A stretch of DNA of 64,000 nucleotides. It comes from Chlorops oryzae (taxonomy: Eukaryota > Arthropoda > Insecta > Diptera > Chloropidae). Below the pieces are notes generated by a model. It saw only the letters and a list, made by a program, of their open reading frames with translations. It ran no database searches and was not told where the DNA came from. Positions 1 through 58,979 of this stretch are shown piece after piece. The translations under genes were made by a program, and so were the position numbers. How positions within the stretch are numbered: the first letter of the stretch is position 1; every line of letters begins with the position of its first letter. The stretch covers positions 99,021,090 through 99,085,089 of the forward strand of contig CM035806.1 of assembly GCA_020466095.1 (NCBI GenBank), written 5' to 3'.

Positions 1-56
1 GATGCATGAGATAGTTGAATTAGTTTTGGACACAGCGTTTGCTAAATTTTGACATA

Positions 57-103
57 AATGATTATTTTGAAGTCTGTGGGTTCGAATCCCAGCCGAGCAT
101 TGG
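57..103 (+). mobile_element. tRNA-like remnant
   Basis: Box B-like GGGTTCGAATCCCAGC near 81; the 5' half is decayed. Confidence 0.3.
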
Positions 104-185
104 ATTTTTTATACTTATATGTTATTTTTTTTATATTATTATATGAAGAAGAAATACTTTACACACACCAATATTGTTCTTCATA

Positions 186-238
186 GGGGTATGTCGAACC
201 AGAGTTATTCAAAAACAAATAGTTGTTCGACATACCCC
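186..238. repeat. 14-bp perfect hairpin
   Basis: GGGGTATGTCGAAC (186-199) is mirrored at 225-238, loop 25 nt. Possibly a very short MITE; no clear target duplication. Confidence 0.6.
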
Positions 239-315
239 CAAGTAATATAAATCAATATTGAAATATTGTTACCTTTTGCGTAGTTTTTTAATTTTCATTA
301 GCCCTATAGGAAGTA

Positions 316-731
316 CAGTTGAACTTCGATTAACCGTGACTCTATTAACCGTGAATATCTATTAACCGTGATGCTGAGTGGTTGATTTTTTACCTCTATT
401 AACCGTGATTTACCTCTATTATCCGTGATGCACATGTCCATATGACTGCTTGTTTGTTTTTTTCGTATAATACACTCACATCTCTCATATTAAAATTCGG
501 TGATTCCCCTAAAAACATAAAACAGATTTCCATAAAAGATTTTTTAAAATAAATGTTTGTATTCCTAGAGATATGATAAGTTGTTTATAGACGCAGATTT
601 ACATGTTTTTGTCAAAAATAAATAAAAATAATAAAATTTATACATGTAAAATTTTACCTCTTTCAACCATGATTTTCGGTTATCCGTGATTAGCCCGGTC
701 GCGAGCATCACGGTTAATCGAAGTTCAACTG
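316..731. mobile_element. pogo-like MITE
   Basis: TIRs CAGTTGAACTTCGATTAACC at both ends (inverted) with TA at 314-315 and 732-733, the pogo pattern. The interior repeats ATTAACCGTGA several times. Confidence 0.88.
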
Positions 732-1299
732 TATGTCCAAACGGATCGAAAATTGTACGGGAAGGGGGCCTGGAAAGAACTTGTCAAAACTATTGAGCAT
801 ACTTTTAGGCGGATATGTAAAACTAAAAAACTATTCCAAAAATTTTTTTTCTTAGATTTTTTTTTCTCAAGCTGCCTAAAAGTGCACTCAATAAATTTGA
901 TTAAAATAACTTTATTTACTATTTATTTAACTCATATTTGCTAAAGAAATTTATTAGTCCCTTGAACGGGTACAGGTAGTACTTGCGTTTTAATACCTGA
1001 ACCATTTTTTGCTAAGAAGGGCACGAAATAATTTTCCATATTCATCGGTTTTTAATGAGCGAATGCAAGGAAATACTAATAGAGAAGGAAGCTATTTCGT
1101 GTCGCTTGCAAACTGCGTATGCGAAAAATTCGACTCAATTTGCAAAATACATACGGGAAGAATATATGCAATTTTTAAACATATAAAAAATATCCCACAA
1201 CGCCGGTAAATTATGGTAAAATTCAATTAATTCGATAATAAACACTTTTTCTTCTCTCTCCGCCATGACGACCGGCCGCTGTGAAATTTGGTTTAAAAT
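732..1299. other. no gene seen
   Basis: AT-rich sequence between a pogo-like MITE and the GCAGCGCT cluster. Short open frames only; none has recognisable features. Confidence 0.6.
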
Positions 1300-1430
1300 G
1301 AATGCAGCGCTATTTTGCGCGCAAACGTGCAGCGCTGACTACAATTTGCAGCGCTGCATCGTAGGTGTGACACATACCCTTCCATATCACTCATACACCC
1401 TTACGTGCAGCGCTGCATGATGCGCTATGT
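1300..1430. repeat. cluster of GCAGCGCT motifs
   Basis: GCAGCGCT occurs four times, twice as the palindrome GCAGCGCTGC, in an otherwise unremarkable, less AT-rich stretch downstream of ey. Role unknown. Confidence 0.6.
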
Positions 1431-1441
1431 GCGGGCCGCTT

Positions 1442-2011
1442 AAGAGTGTTATAGTCAGGCGAGCCTGACAATAGAATATCCGACACATACACACATGTTC
1501 AAATAATTTTTAATATCAAGAGGTGTTTAAGACCATAAGGGGCCCCATATACCGACTTTTGATAGATTTCTTTATGAAAACTGCCCCTTTGCCACGCCCA
1601 ATTTTTCCAATTTTTGTTGAACTATAATCGGAGGCTTAAATATACGCTCAAATTTTAAGTTTCATTAAAATATTTCGAAAAAGTCCGATTTTAAGGCAGT
1701 TTTTGGGATTTTTGTGACAGACCCTAGTACTGGAGGAACCCCTAAAAATGGTCCGATCGGGTCCATTCTCGAACTTGTTCTTACTCATGTCCCCGTGAGC
1801 ACGCATACCAAATTTTGTCGCGATAGCTCAACTCCTTTGATAAGAAAACTGTATACAAACAGACGGACATGTCTAAATCGAATCTCTGGTGACGCTGATC
1901 ATTTCTATATATATTTTGTATGGTCTATCTCGACTGGTTCTGGGTGTTACACACAACCACACAAACGCAAATATACCCTCGACACAGAGTGTGTCGGGTA
2001 TAATGAGTTCA
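1442..2011 (+). mobile_element. Helentron/DINE-like repeat, near complete
   Basis: 5' block GTGTTATAGTCAGGCGAGCC, middle ACAGACCCTAGTACTGGAGG, and 3' hairpin CCCTCGACACAGAGTGTGTC then GGGTATAA. The 122-codon open frame across it (from 1714) is repeat-derived and not a gene. Confidence 0.7.
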
Positions 2012-2956
2012 GAGCTATAAATTGTGATAGAAAGGAAATTAAAATATTGAACGGATTCCGTGATATAGCCATAAGTAAGTGAGTAATTTAATTCTCGGCC
2101 CCACTTTTTGAAGTCTATTTAAAAAAAATGTAGAGGTGACTTGACAAAACTGAGTAAGAGGCATTGTTATACTCACCGAGCACTTTCAAAAACAGTCGTT
2201 AAATTTTTATTTACAAAACATGACCTCTAAAATATCGCACAGTGTTATGCACCAAGTTGCCTGGATGCCCTGTATATGAGCATATCGAAAAGCATCGCAA
2301 AATGTGTAATACTTTTTTTTTATTTTAAGTAGGTATTTCCTTCTTTTAATGAATAAAAAATTTGTTCTATTGTTTTATTGGGCGAATATGAAAATATGCA
2401 TGCTCAAAGGTTTAATGTTTTTAATAGTTCTTACTTTATTTAAATACATTTAGTACATTGATATACAACAAGTCGAAAATAAAATTAGTTTGTGCAACAG
2501 AATTTTTTAAGTAATTATTTTTTTTTTTTAGCCATAACTTACTATTTCATCTATGGTCCGTATAACTAGAAGTACCAAATTTCTTACGATTATGCAGCCA
2601 AGTTTTTCTTTTGTTCTAATATTTGCCTGCATACATACAAGATAATTCACTGAGAGGTGAGAAAATTTATGATGGCATTCTTATGGTTAAAAACTCACTA
2701 AAGCTAAATTTTGGAAGTGTAAATTCACATTCTTGAGCTATTACAATTAGTTTTATTTCTATTTGAAAGCTGAGAAACTATATACATACATACATAGCCT
2801 AATTCAAGTAGAAAGGTATAAACACATACAGCTACTAGAATTATCTGAAATTTATAAAACAGATATGTAAATTCGATTAAAAGTGGGCTTTAAATTTTGA
2901 AAGCTCAATTCATAAAAGGACAAATGCATTAATATACATACTTATATCGTATTCAT
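2012..2956. other. no gene seen
   Basis: AT-rich sequence with short TACA microsatellite runs around 2790-2800. No repeat family shared with the rest of the window was noticed. Confidence 0.6.
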
Positions 2957-3190
2957 CATATATAACTATATATGTCACTCAGGAGCCGTTTCTATTTTGG
3001 CTCTTTTCAACACGGTCTTGGGTACCCACCACGGTCTTGGGTACCCACCAAAATGAGAATTTTTCACTTAGGTACTCACCAAAAGTATTTCTCTCTCGCT
3101 CTTTTTTTGCCTGCCGAGTAACATCTCTTTCTAACTGGCGCGAAATGTCCCGCCCAAAATCTATGAGAGTGACATATATAGTAATATATG
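2957..3190. mobile_element. hAT-like MITE copy 1 (empty mariner site)
   Basis: Same TIRs as the copy at 24067. The 8-bp duplication GTATTCAT is at 2949-2956 and 3191-3198. It has an extra tandem copy of about 18 bp (CACGGTCTTGGGTACCCAC, about 3010-3045) absent from copy 2. Confidence 0.9.
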
Positions 3191-3649
3191 GTATTCATGT
3201 TGTCTTTTCTTTGTTTCGCATTAGGTATTGTATATGGTCTTGAATGTTGAATATCAAAGAATGGGGATACTTTTTCAAATATACTTTTTTTTCTCGGGGA
3301 CGCAGTAGGAAATACCCTTTATTTATTGCACTTTTTGGTATTTTTATTTTCCAATAAAGTCAAAATACATTCAAGGACCTGTGAAACGTTATTTCTTTAC
3401 AAAGAAAATTCGAAACAAATGAGGCGACACAAAAATATCGAACAATTTTTCATTAATTCAGTGATAATCTTCAATGTAGAAAACACATGGCGCTACAAGA
3501 ATATTCAAAGTGATTAAAGGTGCTTGTACACGTTCAACAAAAATGTTCGCCCACATTTATACATATATTTCTACACTGAGCGAAAACTACGATTGTGTAA
3601 ATTAACAACGATTCGTAGTAGAATACGACTGTAGATATTTTACAGCAAA

Positions 3650-3800
3650 ACTGTAGTGCGATATCGTAACGATATCGAGACGATATCGTTTTCTCTTAAA
3701 ACTCTTTCGCGTCGAGGCTTCGAGACGATATCGAGATTCGATACCGATAGAGAAACATTTATCGTTAGCGAATCGGGAATTTCTTCGTTCTCGAATCGTT
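3650..3800. repeat. cluster of GATATCG-type palindromes
   Basis: CGATATCG and ACGATATCG-type motifs repeat several times next to the 3805 MITE. It may be the end of a further element (GTAGTGCGATATCG) but no partner end is clear. Confidence 0.5.
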
Positions 3801-3804
3801 AATA

Positions 3805-4265
3805 ATAGGCCGTTTACATATGCTATTTTATTCGCGTTTTAGTCAACTTTGCCCGTTTTAGCACTAAAACAACTTAGATTTTTCCCGTTTTATCGTACAA
3901 AACTAAAACGAGAAACATTCCTGTTTTAATTTAAAACAAGTAGCTAAATAAGATAAATCCTGCTTATAACTGCTAAAAATATCGAAATCTGAGTGTCATC
4001 ACTATAAAAATGCAAGACATATGGTAATTGAAATTTCTAATTTAAAAATTGTGAGGTTGTTTCCACAACCAATGTAGAAAACGAACAGAATTTCAATAAT
4101 TGCTTCTTTTCTAAATAACAATATTCACTCATATTTCACGTGTTAAGCAAACAAAAGATAACTACAAAATGACAAAACGACATGTGCATATGTAAACACC
4201 CCGTTTTGACTTAACTCGTTTTAGCTTAAACGAGTAGCGCTAAAACGTATATGTAAATGCCCTAT
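3805..4265. mobile_element. MITE family Q copy 1
   Basis: Ends ATAGGCCGTTTACATATG and, inverted, ATAGGGCATTTACATATACG. The interior is rich in CGTTTTAG/CTAAAACG. Copies at 52488-52945 and 60922-61346, both inverted to this one. Confidence 0.8.
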
Positions 4266-4362
4266 AACGAAGGTTTTCTCGAATTGTTTTCGATAAGAAA
4301 TTTTCTTTGTTTTCAAATCATATTTTTTTTTTTTTCAATGAAAATATCAAATAAGACTAGGT

Positions 4363-4834
4363 AGTTAGGTTGAAGTGGCTGCCACTTACGGCCGTTAATC
4401 GGCCCATTGTAATACCATGGAGGTTTTCTTGTGTTTGTGTGAGTGATGTCTTCCATGCAGGAAGCCTGTCGCCCCATATGGCCCCAGAACTAGTTCCAAC
4501 GTCAACAGTATTTATAGGCGGTGTCATTAGAGAAATTGTACTGTCGAAGAGGTACAGTTCATCTTTATTGACCATGTCAACAACGTGTCTCCTTATAAAG
4601 CGAAAGAGTACTCCTTTTTTTCTACATAATAGTACCGACGTCAGTAGTTCGTCAATAGTTTTTCGGTCTACTGTTGACAATTCAATGACAACTCAATGTT
4701 AAATGTTAATAACGCAAAGCATTGCGACGGGTATAACCGGTCAGTAGCAGCTGTTGACGCAGTCAGTAGAGAAAGAGTATAGACTCACTATTGACATTTC
4801 CTGCAGGGTTATTATGTAGTGTGCCCCTAACATG
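4363..4834 (-). mobile_element. SINE A copy, 5'-truncated and split by an insert
   Basis: Tail and body match the 23060 copy at 4363-4452 and 4809-4834. The tRNA head is missing. The 4453-4808 segment interrupts it. It lies just downstream of the ey stop codon. Confidence 0.8.
4453..4808. mobile_element. CCC...GGG MITE in SINE A, 2-bp duplication TT
   Basis: The ends are CCATGCAGGAAGCC and, inverted, CCCTGCAGGAAATG. Compared with the intact SINE, only TT is duplicated (4451-4452, 4809-4810). No transposase. Confidence 0.65.
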
Positions 4835-4865
4835 TTCAGCTATTTAAAGCCTTCTCGGCCATATT

Positions 4866-4887
4866 CTCTCTCTCTCTCTCTCTCTGC
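4866..4887. repeat. (CT)n microsatellite
   Basis: Run of about 11 CT dinucleotides about 255 bp downstream of the ey stop codon. Confidence 0.9.
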
Positions 4888-5142
4888 CTCAATCTGTCCT
4901 GCACCGTCATCAGCAGCACTCCTAATAGGAGAGGACAGTTGTTGGTTGCTTAATAAACAAACCATAAGAGTTAAGCCAAATGCTTGATATTGTGGTCCAG
5001 ACCAGATCTTTTATCCGGATGGCAGGACTATTTTGGGTTGCGCCCCAAACTCTAATTCCGTGTACAAGCATCTTAAGAAGGAAAAACAAATTCAAAGTAT
5101 TAAGATTAAAACAACTTTCCTGAACTTGGGCTTAAAAAGATT

Positions 5143-52281
<47,139 letters not shown>

Positions 52282-52487
52282 TGCAATCATATTGTCTACA
52301 AAAGAAAACAAAAATAGAGAGAGAGAGAGGAAAGAGAAAAGGAAAGAGAACAAATGTGAAGAACCACATTGTTTATATCATCATTAACTCTTAAAGAATG
52401 TTTAAGTTTCTTTGAACGCTAAAAAATTTCTTGAGAAAAATCCGTAAAAACCAGCAATAGACAACTGTATTAGAAATCTCTATTCTT

Positions 52488-52945
52488 ATAGGGTATTTAC
52501 ATATACGTTTTAGCGCTACTCGTTTAAGCTAAAACGACTAAGTCAAAACGGGGTGTTTACATATGCACATGTCGTTTTGTCATTTTGTGGTTATCTTTTG
52601 TTTGCTTAACACGTGAAATATGAGTGAATATTGTTATTTAGATAAGAAGCAATTATTGAAATTGTGTTCGTTTTCTACATTGGTTGTGGAAACATCCTCA
52701 CAATTTTTAAATTAGAAATTTCAATTACCATATGTCTTGCATTTTTATAGTGATGACACTCAGATTTCGATATTTTTAGCAGTTATAAGCAGGATGTTTC
52801 TTGTTTAGCTACTTGTTTTAAATTAAAACAGGAAAGTTTCTCGTTTTAGTTTTGTATGATAAAACGGAAAAAATCTAAGTTGTTTTAGTGCTAAAACGGG
52901 CAAAGTTGCTAAAACGCGAATAAAATGGCATATGTAAACGGCCTT
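52488..52945. mobile_element. MITE family Q copy 2
   Basis: Full-length relative of 3805-4265 in the opposite orientation, about 200 bp upstream of the ey N-terminal exon. Confidence 0.8.
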
Positions 52946-52976
52946 TTAAGGAGTTATTCTGATGGAGCCACTTTTA

Positions 52977-53525
52977 AAGCCCAAAATCCAATATTGCGAG
53001 AGCCCGATGCGAGAGTGCGCGACGTCACGAAAATGATTTGCGTGACGCATTTCAATCTCCAATGAGAGTTTTGCTTCACACAGATGATAGCACAATTTCG
53101 CTTCTAGTAATGCAATATTTGAACCCAGTACCAACCTAACGAGTACCGAGTACTCATAAAAATTAGACGTTATCACTTGAGTTTAAATTTTAATTCAAAA
53201 TTTGCAAAAATTTTCTAAAAATTTTCAAAATGAACCGAAGCTCGCGAAATATTTCAAAAGCTCTTTTTCACGGAACAGTGAACCGTTTTTGTTTTTATTA
53301 GTTTAATCGAGTACCCAATAGCGAGTACTCAAAAAATAGCTACATCGTTAACCTGTCAAAAATGCCTCGCAACGATAAATATTCAATTTTTCGAAATTTT
53401 CTCGCTACGAGGTCACGCAGTGCGATACATTGGAGCTTGAACCATATGATTGAATGTATTGAAATTTGTGTGCGTCTCGTCTCGCGCTCTCGCATCGGGC
53501 TCTCGCAATGTTGGATTTTGAGCTT
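52977..53525. mobile_element. family F MITE, complete
   Basis: Inverted ends AAGCCCAAAATCCAATATTG and AAGCTCAAAATCCAACATTG, followed on both arms by CGAGAGCCCGATGCGAGAG. About 549 bp. Confidence 0.8.
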
Positions 53526-54321
53526 AAACATCAATTTCTTTTCTTTCATATTTTAATAGTACCTAAATCTTATTGATAATATGCTGTAAAAAAATCAGAC
53601 AGAAATTCCAGGTATTAATCGCCGATCCATTAAGCCCATTAAGCGATTTGTTCTTGAGGCTTTGAACGCATTTTTCTCAAAACTCATTTTTTTTGGTACG
53701 AGTAACATCCTATAGACCAAACTATCCAATCGATTGCTTTGAAACTTTAATATTTTCTTTCACTTATTAAAGTTCTCGCAGGTAGATAACTACCATAATT
53801 TTCATGTTATTCGAAATTTTTTAAATAATTTTCTTTAAGATATTTTACAAAAAAAAAAGAGAACCATTTTCTACACTTTTTCCCGCAGTCCGGCGCACCT
53901 ACGTCGATTATTCAAAATTAGCCGGCCAAAAGAAAATTTTTAAAATAAAAGGTTATCAACCAATATTATCTAAGGTAAGGAGAGAAGTTCACCAGTAACA
54001 AGAATTTACCTCCCACACCTCTCAAAAATGCACCGCCTTCTTCGGCCCGCAGTTCAAATTTAAACTTCACGCAAATTGAATTTTCCTTGTTCTTAGCGAT
54101 TTCATTTGACGAAATTGAAGAACAAATATTTTTGTGTTTCCTCCATAATACATATATCGCAACGATTGTGCTGTATTAGAGTAATTCAGGTAGGGGTTGT
54201 TATATCCTAACGTATTTCAAGTGTGTTAAACCCATTGTATAGTATCGGTTTCATTTTAAAAGAGGCTTTAAAAACAAAAGAAAAATTATATTTATTTTCT
54301 TCTTCACCCTTACTTAATCTA
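53526..54321. other. upstream intron sequence, partly repeat-like
   Basis: 53640-53950 resembles the body of the TTAA-flanked family (GGCTTTGAACGCATTTTTCT then CAAAACTC). 54060-54080 has TTCACGCAAATTGAA, a weak partial match to Pax paired-domain sites. Confidence 0.35.
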
Positions 54322-54430
54322 AACAGAGAAAAAAAATCAAACAGAAAACTGGTTCAATCAAAAGGGAAAACACAAAACGGCTTCAACAAGGAATATTTTT
54401 AATTTAACAATTTTTCTTATTGGAAAAAAT
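54322..54430. repeat. element J right-end fragment, inverted
   Basis: AACAGAGAAAAAAAATCAAA then GGCTTCAACAAGGAATATTT matches the reverse of the J right end. Confidence 0.6.
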
Positions 54431-54706
54431 AAAATACTAAAATACCTATACAAGAAGAAATGCCATAACCATATAGAACTATAGCTGCAACTTCGACCAA
54501 AAGCTATTACGTGGTACACCACACTTTCTATTACGTAGTTCATCACAACACTCGACTTATGGCGTGGTTCACCACAGTTGAACTTTTTCACCAAATCATG
54601 CCATAACGCGCCAAAATTTGGCCGAAGTTGCAGCTATAGATCTATATGATCCGAAGCATTAACGGCGCTCAAGCTTGAGATAAATAAATTATAAAAATGA
54701 CGTATA

Positions 54707-54880
54707 CAGTGAACTACGGATAAATGCAACACGAATAAATGCAAAAATCTCATAATTGCAAGGTGCTTTGAAGCTTTTTTTTATGGGTTCTTATGAAAAT
54801 ATGCACGAATTAGTGCAAAGAACGCATAAGCGCACAAGAATTCGAGCAAAAAACGTGTTGAATTTATCCGTACTCTACTG
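54707..54880. mobile_element. pogo-like MITE
   Basis: Ends CAGTGAACTACGGATAAATG and, inverted, CAGTAGAGTACGGATAAATT, flanked by TA. Length 174 bp. Confidence 0.82.
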
Positions 54881-55245
54881 TACTTATAAACCAATGTTGA
54901 AATTAATTTACTTGTCCATTTTAAAATAGTTTCGCCGCCGAAAAGAACTTCCTTCAAAAGTTTCAATTCAAAAGAAATTAAAGAACGTTATGCTGACGCT
55001 GTTAGTTTTTAAAACTCAATAAAACTCAATTTGATGCTGCCGAGATGCAGGTAGATTTTGGGCCTCATGCGGTAGAATAGGTAGAATGTCAAATTTTCCA
55101 ATATATGCCGTAGATAGAAGTGGCCACACTACCCGGTATCCCCTCAAAATTTCAACATTTTCATACAATTTTTTGTTGCTTTAATCAGAACAGTAGCAAA
55201 CGGGCCACAGGCTATTAACACTAATCTTAAATACTTTTCAGTCAT

Positions 55246-55819
55246 GGTAGGCAGGTTGAAGTGGCTGCCACTTCGGCCGTTAATCGGCCCATTGTGATAC
55301 CATGGCGGTTTTCTTGTGTTTGTATGAGTGTATATGTCTTATTATGTAGTGTGTCCCTAATATGCGATTTTTTGAAAAACCACCCAGCCGGAAATGTCCC
55401 GGTAAAGCCATCAATGATTTCAGCATGACATAAGAGCCGCGACTCCTCCTGTTTCTACACCAACTTTCTAATGAAATTTACACACAAGCGGCATTGGACG
55501 TCATGAGAGGACATGTCACCAGTTGGTCATCGAAATTGGAGTGGATACCTCCTGTTTCGAAAGAAAATGTCATCGTTCGGAAGTGATACGAAATGAAAAT
55601 GAAACACGGACTATGTCATGGGAATTGCGATTAATAACACCTTTTCTCGATGACAATGTCATTAGAATTTATAAGTACTCTAACTTTCCCCTTTACATCA
55701 TCGGTGAAAACATTAATGAATTTTTCCTTTATGCGAAAAAGTCCGGCTGGGCAGTGCTAGGCTTGGAACATTACACTCCGTTTCGCCTGTGCCGGGAATC
55801 GAACCTCGGACCCTGGGAC
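55246..55819 (-). mobile_element. SINE A copy split by a MITE
   Basis: It matches the intact SINE at 55246-55382 and 55752-55819, including box B, and stops at CCCTGGGA, so the extreme 5' head is lost. Confidence 0.82.
55383..55751. mobile_element. CCC...GGG MITE in SINE A, 2-bp duplication CA
   Basis: TIRs are CCCAGCCGGA at both ends (inverted). Comparison with uninterrupted SINEs shows a 2-bp duplication CA (55381-55382, 55752-55753). No recognisable coding sequence. Confidence 0.75.
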
Positions 55820-56933
55820 TTTTCATTCATGCTTGTGAAAGAATTTTCCTATGTCATGAAAATAATATTCGGATGGCGTTTTTTATGCGCCTCACATGTG
55901 TTCTTCAAGAAATTCGGATATGTGCCTCAATAATGCAGAGCTCAGAAAATCAGTTCGGTGCATTTTTCGCGTACGTGCCCAATATTGTCTGGAAAATAAT
56001 TGAATGCAGCCAATGAAATTACTTATATTGCATTCAATATAAAAAGCAACGCTTCGAGAAGTATTTTTCTAAATATGGTTTTCGTGTTTAGGAGACCAAA
56101 GTCCCCATAAAAAAAATTGCACTTAGATGCCCAGAAAAAACAAAAAAAAAATAAAAAAATGTAAACTAGTTTAATCGGCTCAAATATTATTTACTTTTTC
56201 TACTACTTGTTTTCCCCCAAAATTTCGTGTTATTCGTTTCTAAAGACAAAGTGGCGATTATAAGTGGAATTCAAGCAGACGTTGAAATTTCTAAAAACAA
56301 ATGATTTTCTCGCCTTTGGATTACACAATGCTAAAAAAAATTTTTTTAATACACTTTATTTCTATTGGGTCTTTTATGTTAGTTTAGGGCTCCCTCATTC
56401 CAAAAAGGTCAATAGTTTGATGGATTAAGTAGCGTTTCCGAGATATGGCCCAAAATGTGAAAAAAGTCAATTTTCTCTACTTTGCCCTATATTTCTGCCA
56501 TAACTCAATTACGGTATAAAATAGCCAAGCAGATAAACCTATTTCTGCAAGGTGGATACTGTATGCATATTTTGAGTACCATTTAAACGCCACCCTACGA
56601 CCAGCGTTGCCATAAGTGAAGATTTGTCTTAAAACCGAAGATTTTTTGAGTAGTTTTTTATTAGAAATCTTCAAAAGAAGATTTTTATTTTTGAAAAATA
56701 TTGCAGTGAAAAAATCTTCAAAATGAAGATATTTAGTTTTTCAGTATGATTTTATGAAATTAATTAATATCAATTATTTTCTATTTTTTTTTTTTAAGTG
56801 TAAATTTTGCAAAAATTCTGGAGATGAATTGGAATCTTAAAAATGGCATTTTTATATATATTTTTGTTTTATTGAAAAAACTGTGTTCTTGTTGTATTCA
56901 TATTATTTTGTGATGAAGGTGTACAGTCGAACC
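55820..56933. other. no gene seen
   Basis: AT-rich sequence; GAAGATTTTT motifs repeat around 56620-56730 and again at 57175-57260. Confidence 0.45.
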
Positions 56934-57108
56934 TCCTTGTAATGAAGTCGCACGGGAACAGAAAATCACTTCATTATATAGAAAATTAATTTTACAGAAA
57001 TTATTAACACGTACACTGAAGGTGGAACGAAAAAGCTATGCGTTTGAAATTATTTCGTTGTAGGGAGAACTTCATTGTATAGACGTTCACTATACGGAAG
57101 TTCGACTG
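56934..57108. mobile_element. pogo-like MITE
   Basis: Starts CAGTCGAACCTCC and ends GGAAGTTCGACTG, flanked by TA on both sides. Length 175 bp. Confidence 0.82.
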
Positions 57109-57543
57109 TATTTTTATTTTTGTCAATAAAATAAAGAAAAAACAACTTTGCTTTTATATTATTTGAAATTTTAAGTGAAGATTTTTTTAGTTAGGTTTGA
57201 GGTCAAGAAGATTTTTCAAATTCTTAAATTCTTCATTTTGAAGATTTTTTGGACCACAAGGAAGAATTTTTGGCCTCTTGTCATGGCAACACTGCCTACG
57301 ACTCGAATTGTGGCTTCTATGAGGTCAGAAGGGCCGTTTTTTCGCTCATATTTTTCGCTACTTTCACTATTTTATCGAGCCATACCTTTGCAGTCAGTGC
57401 ACATTATTCCAATATTAGGCAAACCCATTTTCGCTAGAATCATAACGAACATTTAAAGCTACAAAACTCAACGATCGGATGACAAATGTGAAAGTAATAA
57501 GCAAAAAAATGCATTTTAATTTTTTAAAATCGTTGGTATTTGG

Positions 57544-57644
57544 TAGAGTCCGACCGAAGTCAAAATTTTCAATCAAAACCGAATATTCGGTTTTTTTTAA
57601 AGATTCGGTGGCCGAACCGAAACCGAAGGTTCGGTCGGACTCTA
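57544..57644. mobile_element. 101-bp hAT-like MITE
   Basis: TIR TAGAGTCCGACCGAA at both ends; 8-bp duplication GTATTTGG at 57536-57543 and 57645-57652. Centre has CCGAATATTCGG, as in the 7733-8198 MITE. Confidence 0.92.
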
Positions 57645-57656
57645 GTATTTGGTATT

Positions 57657-57748
57657 GTTGCGAGCATACGATTGTACGTGACGTTTACGTAGGTAGGTAT
57701 GTTGGGTCTCAGTGCGTATACGTAACGTACAATCGTATGCTCGCACAA
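57657..57748. repeat. 20-bp-arm hairpin
   Basis: GCGAGCATACGATTGTACGT is mirrored exactly about 45 bp downstream. Lies a few bases after the 57544 MITE's duplication. Confidence 0.8.
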
Positions 57749-58194
57749 TGATCCGCTGCCGAGCCGCTGATTATTTCCATACCAACTTTTTATGGGATAT
57801 CTTGACTTTTAATCAAAAAATCCGCAATCTTGGGAATATGATTTTTGATTTTTTTTCTTTAAATCACAATTTTTCTTTTCATAATTATTTTTATATTTTC
57901 AAATCGAATTTTTTGAATTTGAATTATCAATTCAATCATTTTTCCGAAATTTTTTGTTTCCAATTTATGATTTATTTTTATTCAACATTCAAGAATAAAA
58001 GAATTAAAATTTTTGGCCAATCCGTAATGAGTCCCGATAATGTTGCTGAAAATTTTATTACTGCCGATCCCTGATTTGAAGACCCGTGCATACATGCATC
58101 CAGCATTTTTGGTACTTAACGTAAGTCTTATCAAGCTTTTCTCAAAGAAATAGGATTTATTGGAAAATTTGTGGTTTTGCTTTAAATACAATAT

Positions 58195-58975
58195 TTGACT
58201 TCAGTATCATATAATAAAAACAACTTACAGCAACAAGTACAATACTGGCATGATAGATTGTCTATGTTTGGACTACGTTTGAATGTCGGGAAAACAGAAT
58301 AAATGACAATAGACAATTTAGAAGCAGGGACCATCAAAATAAATAACACTGACCTACCAAAGACGGAAAAATTTAAATATCTTGGGTCGACACTTTCTGC
58401 TGACGGGAAGATCACTCGCGAAGTTACTGAGAGAGTTAACGCCGCTTGGCTTAAGTGGCGTTCAACGACTGGTGTTATGTGCGATAACAAGATAAGCGAC
58501 CGCTTAACAAAATACAAAATTTTCCGCACAATCATCAGGCCAGTCGCTCTTTATAGTACCGAATGTCCACCAGCAACGAATGTAGCAGAAAGAATGGTTA
58601 GTGTTATGAAAACAAAGATGCTTCGCTGGATATCCGGACTCACTCGTCTTGATCATGTTCCAAACGTAGACATCCGTAGACGCTATGGAGTTGCGCCAAT
58701 TATTGGGAAAATGCGGGAAGCAAGGCTACGCTGGAATGGACACGTCCTGAGAGCAAATGAGGAGACTTTGGCAAAGAAAGGCTACGCACTGGAAATTCAA
58801 GGTTGCAGAAAACGGGGGCGTCCGAAACAGCGCTGGATGGACACAATAAAATAGGACCTAGAGGCTGTAGGACTTACCTCGGATGATGCAACCGACAGAA
58901 CAAAATGGAGAAACTGGTCGCGTTTTGCGGACCCCGGGATAGACCGGGATTGTTAAACATGCAAGAAGAAGAAGA
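58195..58975 (+). mobile_element. 5'-truncated RTE-type LINE, decayed
   Basis: The 3' part of an RTE-like ORF2 and a short 3' end with AAGAAGAAGAATA tail. In-frame stops at about 58300 and 58853 break the frame; 5' reverse transcriptase domains are missing. Confidence 0.8.
58303..58854 (+). pseudogene. RTE reverse transcriptase C-terminal fragment
   Basis: 183 open codons with FKYLGSTLSADGKITREVTE, ERMVSVMKTKMLRWISGLTR, EARLRWNGHVLRANEE and GRPKQRWMDTIK, all typical of the C-terminal region of RTE-clade LINEs. After the stop the frame continues DLEAVGLTSDDATDRTKWRN, the usual end, so the stop is a mutation. No catalytic YADD motif is in the fragment. Confidence 0.82.
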
Positions 58976-58979
58976 ATAC

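Noticed and set aside
1714..2082. 122-codon plus-strand frame
   Set aside because: It lies within a DINE-like repeat that recurs at 45.9-46.2 kb; no domain is seen.
4357..4702. Overlapping 107- and 110-codon frames on both strands
   Set aside because: They span SINE A and the MITE inserted in it, so they are composite repeat sequence.
54060..54080. Pax6 paired-domain binding site TTCACGCAAATTGAA
   Set aside because: Only the TTCACGC half matches the consensus; such partial matches are expected by chance in 64 kb.
57712..58074. 120-codon plus-strand frame
   Set aside because: Phe/Asn/Tyr-rich translation of AT-rich DNA with no pattern of coding constraint.
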